Below are positions 26,927 through 35,270 of a stretch of 64,000 nucleotides of DNA, piece after piece. The first letter of the stretch is position 1. Each line of letters begins with the position of its first letter. The notes under the pieces were generated by a model. It did no database searches and had not been told where the DNA came from. It saw only the letters and a list, made by a program, of their open reading frames with translations. The stretch lies in NCBI RefSeq assembly GCF_007197755.1, contig NZ_CP041636.1, positions 1,586,001-1,650,000 of the forward strand, in the 5' to 3' direction. Source of the stretch: Ferrovibrio terrae. GTDB lineage: Bacteria; Pseudomonadota; Alphaproteobacteria; Ferrovibrionales; Ferrovibrionaceae. The position numbers and the translations under genes are program-made.

Positions 26927-28234
26927 ATGGTTGACTCCGGGACCGATCGTATCCGGCGCATCCTGCGCCGCATCGCCATCTGGGTGGGGGTGCTGGTCGC
27001 GTTCGTGGTTCCGGCGGGCTATGGCACGATTGCTTATTTCGACCAGATCGCCATGCAGGCCCTGTCGGCGCGCTTCTCGGCGCGCCAGGTCGCACTCTAC
27101 GCTTATGTCCAGGGCGACACCTGGCGCTACAGCAATCATCGCGTCGGCGAGATCGTCGAACTCTTCGCGTCCGAAGACAGCGCAACCCGCCACTATGTCT
27201 ACGACGACAGCGGCGCCGAGGTCGTGACGATCGGCGAGCGGCCGCAGTGGCCAGTGCTGGAAGTCTCAGAGCCGATCGTCGCCGGCCCACGGGTGGTGGG
27301 CAGGGTCACAGTGGCGCAAAGTCTGCGGCCGCTGCTTGAACGCCTGCTGATCCTGTCGCTGCTGGGCGGTCTGCTCGGTATTTCCGCCTATACCTGCGTG
27401 CATCTGGCGACCACGGCCCTGCGCAGAGCAGCGGAGACTCTGAAGGAGCAGTATGTTCTGACGGAAGAGGCCCTGCGCGTGGCAGAAGGCGAGCGGCGCA
27501 AGGCTGAAAGCGCCAGCCACAGCAAATCGGAATTTCTGGCCAATATGAGCCATGAGCTGCGCACGCCGCTGAATGCGATTATCGGCTTTTCCGACATCAT
27601 GCGCGGGCAGCTTATCGGTCCGCTCAGCGACCGTTATAAAGCCTATGCCGAAGACATCTGCAGCAGCGGTCAACATCTGCTTGGCGTCATCAATGACATT
27701 CTCGATCTTGCCAAGATCGAGGCTGGCCGGCAGGACCTGCATACGGAATACTGCGACGTTCAGGAGGTTCTGAACGAGAGCCTGCGCCTGACCGCCTGCC
27801 GCGCAGAGAAAACCGGCATTACGCTCATATCCCATTTCAGCATGCCGGGTGGCCGCATGGGTACGATCGATGCGACCAAGACGAAACAGATTCTGCTCAA
27901 CCTGCTATCGAATGCCGTAAAGTTCACACCATCGGGTGGCACCGTGACGCTCAGCGCCAGCCGTGATATGGCCGGTCAATTGCGCATCGTGGTGTCTGAT
28001 ACTGGCATCGGCATGACGCCGGCCGAAATCCAGCAGGCTTTCGAGCCGTTCCGGCAGATCAGCAATGCGCTGTCGAAGCGCTTTGAAGGCACCGGCCTTG
28101 GATTGCCGATCTCGCGCAAGTTCACTGAAATCCAGGGCGGCAGCCTGCAGATCACCAGCCAGCCCGGTAAAGGCACCAGCGTCGAAGTGGTGCTGCCGAT
28201 CGGCCTGCAGCAGACGAACGAGCGGGCTGCATAG
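26927..28234 (+). CDS. Sensor histidine kinase paired with the binding protein
   Basis: The 435-residue kinase has two membrane segments (about residues 13-37 and 141-163) flanking a periplasmic domain of about 100 residues, a short coiled coil, a HisKA domain with ANMSHELRTPLNAIIGFSD and an HATPase_c domain with NAVKFTPSG, DTGIGMTP and GTGLGLPIS. The gene starts five bases after the binding-protein stop, so the two are surely co-translated and probably form one sensor. No response regulator is adjacent. The carboxy terminus ends after the G2 box, without a receiver. Confidence 0.92.
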   Translation: MVDSGTDRIRRILRRIAIWVGVLVAFVVPAGYGTIAYFDQIAMQALSARFSARQVALYAYVQGDTWRYSNHRVGEIVELFASEDSATRHYVYDDSGAEVVTIGERPQWPVLEVSEPIVAGPRVVGRVTVAQSLRPLLERLLILSLLGGLLGISAYTCVHLATTALRRAAETLKEQYVLTEEALRVAEGERRKAESASHSKSEFLANMSHELRTPLNAIIGFSDIMRGQLIGPLSDRYKAYAEDICSSGQHLLGVINDILDLAKIEAGRQDLHTEYCDVQEVLNESLRLTACRAEKTGITLISHFSMPGGRMGTIDATKTKQILLNLLSNAVKFTPSGGTVTLSASRDMAGQLRIVVSDTGIGMTPAEIQQAFEPFRQISNALSKRFEGTGLGLPISRKFTEIQGGSLQITSQPGKGTSVEVVLPIGLQQTNERAA

Positions 28235-28372
28235 CTACGACCCGCTGCTACGCGGCCCCATCCACTCCGACGGACGGATGTTCCGGGCGGGAAGCTACGG
28301 GGTTGAGTTACGTCCCGGCAGCCCCTATAAGAGGCGCCCTTCAAACGCCCCGGACAAAGAACTCTTCCCGCC

Positions 28373-29689
28373 ATGGCCGCCGCCATCCCCCGCGCCATCG
28401 GTGTCGATTTTGGCACCACCAATACGGTCGTCGCGATTGCCGACGCCGATGGCAATGTGCGTCCGGTGCGTTTCAGCCATGCCGAGGTCGCGCACGAAAT
28501 CTTCCGCTCGGCGCTGTGCTATGAAGACATTCCCGCCAATGGGAGTTCTGGGCCCCGCCGCATCGAGACTTCCGCCGGTCCTTTCGCCATCGAGCAGTTC
28601 CTGGCGACGCCGCATGAACATCGCTTCATCCAGTCGTTCAAGTCGTTCGCCGCCAGTCCGCTGTTCACCTCGACGCAGATTTTCGGCAAACGCTTTTCCT
28701 ATGAAGACATCCTGAGCGGCTTCCTCACGCTGCTGCGCCGCCATGCCGGCGAAGCCTTGAGCGGACTCGAAAATCTGCCGGTGATCGCCGGCCGCCCGGT
28801 GCAGTTCGTCGGCGCCGCGCCCGATCCCGCACTCGCCATCACGCGCATGGATGCGTCCTACGCGCGCGCCGGCTTCCCCATGATGCGCTATGCCTATGAG
28901 CCGGTCGGCGCGGCGTTTTTCTTCGCGCGGCGGCTCACCGCCGATGCCACCATTTTAGTTGCCGATTTCGGCGGCGGCACCAGTGATTTCTCGCTCATGC
29001 GGTTCCGCAAAACCCGAAGCGGTGTGACGGCCGAGCCGCTCGGTCATTCCGGCGTCGGCGTCGCCGGCGATGCCTTCGATTTCCGCATCATCGACAACGT
29101 CGTGGCGCCGCGTCTGGGCAAGGGCGGCAGCTATCGCGCCGGCGACAAGCTGCTGCCGATGCCGGGCCAGCAGTATGGCCAGTTCGCGCAGTGGCACCAG
29201 CTCGCCATGCTGAAATCGCCGCGCGTGCTGGCCGAGCTGCGCAAACTGGCGAAAGATGCCGAGCAGCCTGACGCCATCGAAGACTTCATCACCGTGATCG
29301 AGATGGATCTCGGCTTCGGCCTTTATCGCGCGGTGTCGGAGGCCAAGACGGCGCTGTCGCTGAGCGAACACACCGAACTGGTCTTCGACATGGAAGGCGT
29401 GAAAATCCGCGAACCCGTCACGCGGCGCGACTTCGAGCGCTGGATCGCGCCGGAGCTGGCGCAGATCGATGCGGCACTCGATCAGGTCTTCGCGGTGTCG
29501 GGGCTGAAACCCGCCGAGGTCGACCAGGTGTTCATGACCGGCGGCTCGTCCTTCGTGCCGGCGTTGCGCGCACTGTTCGACTCCCGCTTCGGCGCCGACC
29601 GGCTGGCGACCGGCGACCAGCTGCAGTCGATTGCGTCGGGCCTCGCGCTGATCGGGCTGGAGCGCGACCCGGCGCAATGGCTCGCCTGA
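28373..29689 (+). CDS. yegD: Hsp70-family protein (YegD-like)
   Basis: The 438-residue protein has the actin/Hsp70 ATPase fold: VDFGTTNTVVAI (phosphate 1), ILVADFGGGTSDFSLM (phosphate 2) and VFMTGGSSFVPAL (adenosine). It lacks the substrate-binding domain of DnaK, as expected for YegD. Function is unknown; it may be a regulatory ATPase. It is monocistronic, 138 bases after the kinase gene. Confidence 0.9.
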   Translation: MAAAIPRAIGVDFGTTNTVVAIADADGNVRPVRFSHAEVAHEIFRSALCYEDIPANGSSGPRRIETSAGPFAIEQFLATPHEHRFIQSFKSFAASPLFTSTQIFGKRFSYEDILSGFLTLLRRHAGEALSGLENLPVIAGRPVQFVGAAPDPALAITRMDASYARAGFPMMRYAYEPVGAAFFFARRLTADATILVADFGGGTSDFSLMRFRKTRSGVTAEPLGHSGVGVAGDAFDFRIIDNVVAPRLGKGGSYRAGDKLLPMPGQQYGQFAQWHQLAMLKSPRVLAELRKLAKDAEQPDAIEDFITVIEMDLGFGLYRAVSEAKTALSLSEHTELVFDMEGVKIREPVTRRDFERWIAPELAQIDAALDQVFAVSGLKPAEVDQVFMTGGSSFVPALRALFDSRFGADRLATGDQLQSIASGLALIGLERDPAQWLA

Positions 29690-29897
29690 GGGGGCCAGCC
29701 CAGGGTCTTGCGTCCGGCCTGGATTTATTGTACTCTATATGTTCTCATTGAGGTGAGCTGGTTTGGCGGTTCGCCGCGCTTTCCTGCGCCTGTTGGGACA
29801 CAGCGCGGGTCGTTGTTGTGCATCGTGAATCGGGGAAAAGCAGGAGGATCACATACATAAGTATGCGATGGGCGGCGATACGCGCCGCTACGTCAAA

Positions 29898-30021
29898 CGA
29901 ACGCCCGCGAACCGCTACGAACGCCCGCGAACGCTCACGAACACTCACGAACACCAGCGAAGCGCTGCGAACACCCACGAAGCGCCACGAACGCAAACGA
30001 ACACGAACGAAGCGAAACGAG
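29898..30021. repeat. Degenerate tandem array, exact 10-bp period (CGAAC-N5)
   Basis: Twelve consecutive 10-bp units start with CGAA (nine CGAAC, three CGAAG), then a partial CGAG. No unit is out of phase over 120 bp. The array begins five bases downstream of the minus-strand SemiSWEET stop. The rest of the 336-bp gap 29690-30025 holds an AT-rich promoter-like patch near 29725-29745 and no gene I can support. The frames that cross the array are repeat translations, not genes. Confidence 0.9.
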
Positions 30022-30025
30022 CTGC

Positions 30026-30322
30026 TCACCCCGCCGGGTCGATCCTGTCGGCCACCTCGTCCTTCACCCGCTGCGGGCTCAGCTTCATGAACAGGATGAA
30101 GGCGGCCAGCAGCAGGCAGATCGTGTTGCAGACAATGATCGGCCATTGCATCAGGGCGATGCCATAGGCCGACCACAGCGCGAAGCCGGTGACGGTGAAG
30201 CCGTACATCACCGCCGAAATGTCCTTGGTGCGGCGCGAGCGGATCACCTTCCAGGCCTGCGGCGCGAAGCTGAGCGTGGAGGCCAGCGCAGCAAAGGCGC
30301 CGAGCCAGGCGGCGGTATCCAT
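30026..30322 (-). CDS. SemiSWEET/PQ-loop sugar transporter
   Basis: A 98-residue protein with three membrane segments and the PQ-loop SFAPQAWKVIRSRRTKDIS followed by MYGFTVTGFALWSAYG, typical of bacterial SemiSWEETs, which act as dimers moving sugars down their gradient. ATG 30322 is preferred since the frame upstream lacks conserved sequence. It follows the core methionine synthase gene by 52 bases and may be co-transcribed. The repeat array starts just after its stop. Substrate unknown. Confidence 0.87.
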   Translation of the reverse strand: MDTAAWLGAFAALASTLSFAPQAWKVIRSRRTKDISAVMYGFTVTGFALWSAYGIALMQWPIIVCNTICLLLAAFILFMKLSPQRVKDEVADRIDPAG

Positions 30323-30374
30323 GTCGCTCTCCGGTTGGACCGGAGAGCAACGCAATACTCAGCTGAACTGTTCC

Positions 30375-31409
30375 TTAGCTGAACTGCTCTCTGGCGAGTT
30401 TCGCGCCCTTGCCGAGCGCCTCCAGCTTGGCGGCGGCCACCGCACCGTCCAGCGGCGCCAGGCCGCAGTTGCTGCAGGGGATCAGCTTGTTCTTCGGCAC
30501 ATACTGCAAGGCGGTCTTGATCGTGGCGACGATCTCTTCCGGCGTCTCGATCTTGTCGGAGGCGACGTCGATCACGCCGACCATCACCTCCTTGCCGTCC
30601 AGCAGGCTCATCAGATGCGGTGGCACGCGGCTGTTGATGCATTCCAGCGACACCTGGTCGATCTTGCTTTTCGCCAGCGCCGGGAAGAAATCCTCATACT
30701 GGCGCCACTCTTCGCCCAAGCTCGCCTTCCAGTCGATATTGGCCTTGATGCCGTAGCCGTAGCAGATATGCACGGCGGTCTTGGCCTTCAGCCCGTCGGC
30801 GGCGCGATGCAGCGCCTCGATGCCCCATTCGCCGGCCTGTTTCGTGTAGGCGTTGAAGGCCGGTTCGTCGAACTGGATGATATCCACGCCCTCGGCTTCC
30901 AGGGCTTTCGCCTCGGCATTCAGCAGGTCGGCGAAGGCCATCGCCATCTTGATGCGGTCGCCGTAATACTCGTCGGCGATGGTGTCGATGATGGTCATCG
31001 GGCCGGGCAGGGTGAATTTCAGCTTGCGCTTGGTATGGGCGCGGCAGAAGGCGCCTTCCCAGGGATGCGCGCGCCGCGTCTGCTCCAGCTTGCCCACCAC
31101 GCGCGGCACCATCGCCTTGTAGCGGTTGTCGCGGATGCCCATCTCCACCTTGTTCTGCCGATCGATGCCGGAGATATGCTCGACAAAGCCATGCACGAAA
31201 TGCTGGCGCGACATCTCGCCGTCGCCGACGATGTCCAGCCCGGCATCTTCCTGCAGCTTGAGCCACAGCAGCGTCGCCTCGCGCTTGCGCTCTTCCAGCG
31301 CCGGGCCCTCGGCCTGCCACTGCGGCCACAGCTTGTGCGTCTCGGCCAGCCAGGCCGGCTTGGGCAGGCTGCCGGCGACAGCCGACGGGAACAGGTGCGC
31401 TGCGGACAT
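30375..31409 (-). CDS. Core methionine synthase, cobalamin-independent (MesD-like)
   Basis: A 344-residue MetE-type catalytic domain without the amino-terminal half of MetE. The zinc-ligand regions are present: ETAVHICYGYG-type HICYG and PCSNCGLAPL, plus IIQFDEPAFN and DIVGDGEMSRQHFV. The sequence resembles the short core-MetE group called MesD, which was reported to work with MesX (DUF1852) and oxygen; no DUF1852 gene is adjacent here. GGGAGGAACCACA precedes the ATG. It makes methionine in a genome that also makes cobalamin. Methyl donor not decidable from sequence. Confidence 0.85.
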   Translation of the reverse strand: MSAAHLFPSAVAGSLPKPAWLAETHKLWPQWQAEGPALEERKREATLLWLKLQEDAGLDIVGDGEMSRQHFVHGFVEHISGIDRQNKVEMGIRDNRYKAMVPRVVGKLEQTRRAHPWEGAFCRAHTKRKLKFTLPGPMTIIDTIADEYYGDRIKMAMAFADLLNAEAKALEAEGVDIIQFDEPAFNAYTKQAGEWGIEALHRAADGLKAKTAVHICYGYGIKANIDWKASLGEEWRQYEDFFPALAKSKIDQVSLECINSRVPPHLMSLLDGKEVMVGVIDVASDKIETPEEIVATIKTALQYVPKNKLIPCSNCGLAPLDGAVAAAKLEALGKGAKLAREQFS

Positions 31410-31609
31410 TGTGGTTCCTCCCTTGATTCGCGCAGCACCTTAGCACGGCGACGCTGCACCGCCGAAGTCACCGGTGCGTGTGACCATAGTGGAACCAATT
31501 CCAGACAAGCACGCCGCAACGCAGCATGGCGGCAGTGTCTGCCAAGGTCTCGCCCCATTCGCTTTCCAGCCTGCGTAAAGGATTCAATCCGGGGAAAGCG
31601 TTTTCGGAC

Positions 31610-32899
31610 ATGCAGCGTATCCAGTATCTCGACGGTCTGCGCGGCTGGGCGGCGCTGTTCGTGCTGTTCCATCACCTGCTGCTGGCCTTTGCACCCGATG
31701 GCCGGGAATCCGCACTGCACACTTCGCCGGTGTCGGCGCCGCTGGGCTTCCTGACCGACGGGCCGCTGGCGGTGGCGATCTTCTTCATCCTGTCGGGCAT
31801 CGTGCTGACCGCCGCCGTCACCAGCGCCCAGGAGAGGGGGCTGCATCTCAGACTCGGACCGCTGCTGGTGAAACGCTGGCTGCGGCTCGGCATCCCGATC
31901 TTCGTGGCGGGCCTGCTGGTGCTGGCGCTGTTCACGGTCGGGCTCGACCGCTCGATCGCGATCGGCTGGGCATCGGAGTCCAGCTTCATGCGGTCGTTCT
32001 TCCCGCCAGGTTACGATCCGAGCCTGCTGCTGGTGCTGAAGGAAGCCTTCATTGCGTCGTTCCTCGGCCCGACGCCGCCGCATGATCCGGTGCTGTGGAC
32101 CATCCGTATCGAATTCGCCGGTTCAGTGCTGGTTTTCCTGCTCGCGTTGCTGCTGCCGGCAGGGCGGTTGCGGCTGGCGGCCGCTGTAGTGACCGGTGTG
32201 GCGCTGGCCGTTGTGCCGGCAGACTGGCCGTCGCGCATACCACTGGGCTGGATCGGCAATTACTGCGCGCTGTTCGCGCTCGGCGTCGCGCTGTTCGAAT
32301 TGCTGCGGCTGCACCACCAGCGTGGCGGTCGCAACGATCCCTGGCGCGATGCCTTCGGTTTCACCCTGCTGGCGCTCGGCCTCGTGCTCTATCCGCTGTT
32401 CGGCATCCGCGTCTATGATGTGGCGGCCATTCCGCCGGTGATCGGCGAGGCGCCGCTGCTCGGCGGCAGCCAGTTGCGCGCCGTGCTGGTGGTGGCGGGC
32501 GTGCTGTTGTCGCCGAGCCTGCAGCTGTTCTTAAGCAATGCGACCTCGGCTTTCCTCGGCCGCGTCTCCTTCGGGCTGTATCTGCTGCATGCGCCGCTGA
32601 TCTGGTCCGCCGGCGGGCTGGCCTACTTTCCGCTGGCCGCGCGGCTCGGCCACTGGCCGGCGGCATTGCTGGCCGCGCTGGCGGTGATCGTGCTGTCGCT
32701 GTGTGCCGCGGCGCTGTTCCACCAATGGGTCGAGCAGCCGTCGATGCGGCTGTCCGCGCGGGCCGCCGCACTTGCCGCGATGCCCGGTCGCCTATTCCGC
32801 CGGCCGTTATTCCGCAGCCTGGGGCGCGGCAGCGTAGGTCGGAATCTGGAACTGCTTCCGGTAGCTGCCCGGCGAAATCCCCGTCACCCGTTTGAATAG
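31610..32899 (+). CDS. Acyltransferase 3 family membrane protein
   Basis: The 429-residue multi-pass protein begins YLDGLRGWAALFVLFHHLLLAF, the acyltransferase-3 signature with its conserved histidine, and has LWTIRIEFAGSVLVF and FGLYLLHAPLIW further on. The family O-acylates exported glycans or lipids. The last 30 residues (LFRSLGRGSVG to the end) lie inside the opposite-strand AraC-type gene over 93 bp and look like unselected read-through. ATG 31610 is used since the signature begins directly after. Substrate unknown. Confidence 0.87.
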   Translation: MQRIQYLDGLRGWAALFVLFHHLLLAFAPDGRESALHTSPVSAPLGFLTDGPLAVAIFFILSGIVLTAAVTSAQERGLHLRLGPLLVKRWLRLGIPIFVAGLLVLALFTVGLDRSIAIGWASESSFMRSFFPPGYDPSLLLVLKEAFIASFLGPTPPHDPVLWTIRIEFAGSVLVFLLALLLPAGRLRLAAAVVTGVALAVVPADWPSRIPLGWIGNYCALFALGVALFELLRLHHQRGGRNDPWRDAFGFTLLALGLVLYPLFGIRVYDVAAIPPVIGEAPLLGGSQLRAVLVVAGVLLSPSLQLFLSNATSAFLGRVSFGLYLLHAPLIWSAGGLAYFPLAARLGHWPAALLAALAVIVLSLCAAALFHQWVEQPSMRLSARAAALAAMPGRLFRRPLFRSLGRGSVGRNLELLPVAARRNPRHPFE

Positions 32900-33832
32900 G
32901 CGGCGGAAAAACGCCGGGTCTTCATAGCCGACCTGCCAGCCGATCTCGTCGATGGCATCGCGCGTGGTTTCCAGCCGGCGCTTGGCGTCCTCAATGCGCA
33001 GCTGCTGCACATAGGCCATCGGGGCAACGCCGGTCGACCTGGTGAAGCGGCGCTTGAAGGTGCGTTCGGCCAGCCCGGATTCGCGCACCACCTGCTCGAC
33101 CGGATCGGCGACCGAGAAATGCCCGGCCAGCCAGTTCTGCGCGCTCAGGATGGCGGCATCGCCATGGTCGCGCCGCGCCTCGAAGGTGATGAAGGGCTGC
33201 AGCCCGTCGCGGTGCCATTGCAGTGCAAAGAATTTCGCCACCGCGCGCGCCGCCGCCTCGCCGCTGTGGCGCGCCACCAGATACAGCGCGAGGTCATGCC
33301 AGGACATAGATGCGCCGCAGGAGATGAACTGCTGGCGATCGCCGGCAATCGCCAGCGTCTGCTCCGGATGCACCGGCACCTTCGGGAACAGCTCCTGGAA
33401 ATGCGGACCGTAGGACCAGTGGATCGTGCTCTGCCGGCCATCCAGCAGGCCGGTCTCGGCGATCAGGAAAACCCCGGAGCAGGCCGAGCACAGCATGGCG
33501 CCATCGGCATGGCGCTGCACCAGCCAGTCGACCAGGGCGGGATAGCGCCCGGTCTTCCAGGTGCGCAGCACCAGCGCCGGCACCACGATGATGTCGGTCT
33601 GCGTCACGTCGCGGCAGGCCTGGTGCACATGGATCGGCGTGTTGCCGGCCACCGTCAGGTCGCCGGCGGTTTCGCCCACCACCTCGATGCGGAACGGCGT
33701 CACCGCGGGCAGGCCGGGGATGATGTCCTGCATCTGCGGAAAGGCATTCAGCAGGTCGTACATGCCGAACAGCACCGATGCCGAGGCTTCGGGCAGGGCG
33801 ACCAGGCTGACGTGAAGGGCGTTTGTGCTCAT
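32807..33832 (-). CDS. GlxA-type AraC-family regulator with DJ-1/PfpI domain
   Basis: The 341-residue protein has an amino-terminal DJ-1/PfpI (class I glutamine amidotransferase-like) domain, with MLCSACSGVFLIAETGLLDG around its Cys, and a carboxy-terminal AraC domain with two helix-turn-helix motifs and the ending FKRVTGISPGSYRKQF. GlxA-type regulators sense metabolites such as choline, carnitine or arginine derivatives in proteobacteria. ATG 33832 follows AAGGAA; the frame start at 33871 is less likely. It is convergent with the acyltransferase and divergent from the methyltransferase gene. Confidence 0.9.
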   Translation of the reverse strand: MSTNALHVSLVALPEASASVLFGMYDLLNAFPQMQDIIPGLPAVTPFRIEVVGETAGDLTVAGNTPIHVHQACRDVTQTDIIVVPALVLRTWKTGRYPALVDWLVQRHADGAMLCSACSGVFLIAETGLLDGRQSTIHWSYGPHFQELFPKVPVHPEQTLAIAGDRQQFISCGASMSWHDLALYLVARHSGEAAARAVAKFFALQWHRDGLQPFITFEARRDHGDAAILSAQNWLAGHFSVADPVEQVVRESGLAERTFKRRFTRSTGVAPMAYVQQLRIEDAKRRLETTRDAIDEIGWQVGYEDPAFFRRLFKRVTGISPGSYRKQFQIPTYAAAPQAAE

Positions 33833-33954
33833 TCCGGCGCTTCCTTGGCATAAGAGGACCGGTATTGACAAGTTACGCTCTCACGCAGGGCCCTGACAAT
33901 CGCCATTGTGCCGGCCCGCCCATCCCCCCGGGCAGCTAACATTCAGGTGATTCG

Positions 33955-35025
33955 ATGAACGCAATCAATATTAACCAGGACAAGCTGATGGCCCTGGTCG
34001 GCATGGCGATGGGCGAACTGTCCGGTGCCAATGGCGGCGTGATGATCAGCGTCGGCAACAAGCTCGGTCTTTACAAGGCGATGGCCGGCCGCGGCCCGAT
34101 GTTCCCGTCCGAACTCGCCCAGCGCGCCGGCTGCGCCGAGCGCTATGTGCGCGAATGGCTGAACTGCAATGCTGCCGGCGGTTATATCAACTACAACCCC
34201 GAGACACAGAAATATGAGCTGTCGCCGGAACAGGCGATGATGCTGGCTGACGATACCAGCCCGGTCTTCATCCCCAATGCCTGGGAAGTCACCGCGTCGA
34301 TGTGGTTCGACGAGGTCAAGACCATCGCGGCCTTCCGCACCGGCAAGGGCATCGCCTGGGGCGACCATCACGACCGCCTCTATTGCGGTGTCGCTGCCTT
34401 CTTCCGCAACGGCTACGCCGCGAGCCTGGTGCCCGACTGGCTGCCGGCCCTGACCGGCATGGTGCCGAAGCTGGAAGCCGGCGCGAAGGTGGCCGATATC
34501 GGCTGCGGCCACGGCCATTCCACCGTGCTGATGGCGAAAGCCTTCCCGAAGTCACGCTTCTGGGGCTTCGATACCCATGCGGCCTCGATCGCCGAGGCCC
34601 GCGAAGTGGCAAAGCAGCAGGGCGTCTCCGACCGTATCACCTTCGAAGTGATCAAGGCGGGCGACTATCCGGCGAATGGCGGTTACGACCTGATCTGCTT
34701 CTTCGACGCCCTGCATGACATGGGCTTCCCCGAAGCGGCGATGAAGCACGCGTATAAGAGCCTGGCGCCGGATGGCAGCGTGATGCTGGTCGAGCCCTTT
34801 GCCCATGACAAGGTGGAAGCCAACTTCAACCCGGTCGGGCGTCTGTACTATGCCGGCTCCACCATGCTGTGCTGCGCCCATGCGATTTCGGAAAACGGCA
34901 CGCATGTGCTGGGTGCGCAGGCCGGGCAGGGCAAGCTGGCGGAGATCGCGAAAGCGAGTGGCTTCACGCAGTTCCGCCGCGCCACCGAGACGGCGTTCAA
35001 CCTGATCCTCGAAGCACGGCGCTGA
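33955..35025 (+). CDS. Class I SAM-dependent methyltransferase with winged-helix domain
   Basis: The 356-residue protein has an amino-terminal winged-helix dimerisation region (GLYKAMAGRGPMFPSELAQRAGCAERYVREWL, in two parts) and a Rossmann methyltransferase domain with VADIGCGHGHSTVLMAKAFP at about residues 180-200 and FFDALHDMG. The layout resembles Rv2258c-like methyltransferases of unknown substrate. AGGTGATTCG precedes ATG. The next gene starts two bases after its stop. Confidence 0.86.
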   Translation: MNAININQDKLMALVGMAMGELSGANGGVMISVGNKLGLYKAMAGRGPMFPSELAQRAGCAERYVREWLNCNAAGGYINYNPETQKYELSPEQAMMLADDTSPVFIPNAWEVTASMWFDEVKTIAAFRTGKGIAWGDHHDRLYCGVAAFFRNGYAASLVPDWLPALTGMVPKLEAGAKVADIGCGHGHSTVLMAKAFPKSRFWGFDTHAASIAEAREVAKQQGVSDRITFEVIKAGDYPANGGYDLICFFDALHDMGFPEAAMKHAYKSLAPDGSVMLVEPFAHDKVEANFNPVGRLYYAGSTMLCCAHAISENGTHVLGAQAGQGKLAEIAKASGFTQFRRATETAFNLILEARR

Positions 35026-35027
35026 TC

Positions 35028-35255
35028 ATGCAGGCGATCATCCGCGCGATCCTCGGCCGCCGGGCCGGGGATCGCCGGATCCACTGGTTGATGCGTGTGG
35101 CAGAAGCCCTGCGTGTCTGGCGTCGCCGCACTCTGGCGCGGCGCATGCTCGGTCGGATCGATGTACGCACCATGCGGGATGCGGGCATCGATCCGGTTGC
35201 CGCGCGCCATGGCGGCGGGCCGCTGCTGCGCATCGTCGACCGGCGCCTGTCGTAG
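35028..35255 (+). CDS. DUF1127-type small basic protein
   Basis: A 75-residue arginine-rich protein with a DUF1127-like core, WRRRTLARRMLGRIDVRTMRD followed by AGIDP. Such proteins are often under 80 residues; some have been tied to RNA metabolism or phosphate/carbon homeostasis in Agrobacterium and Rhodobacter. The ATG at 35028 is two bases after the methyltransferase stop, which supports translational coupling, and the MATE gene follows 15 bases on. Confidence 0.75.
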   Translation: MQAIIRAILGRRAGDRRIHWLMRVAEALRVWRRRTLARRMLGRIDVRTMRDAGIDPVAARHGGGPLLRIVDRRLS

Positions 35256-35270
35256 AAGAACGGATACATC

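Noticed and set aside
29730..29744. LexA (SOS) box of the alphaproteobacterial type, GTTC-N7-GTTC
   Set aside because: The sequence is GTAC-N7-GTTC, one mismatch from consensus, and no SOS-type gene follows. Chance is likely.
29898..30021. CRISPR array
   Set aside because: Units are 10 bp with no repeat-spacer structure, and no cas genes are in the window.
29818..30167. Two plus-strand frames with decapeptide repeats (ERxRTxTN type)
   Set aside because: A 10-bp DNA period gives a 10-residue repeat in every frame. No ribosome-binding site or conserved flanks support translation.
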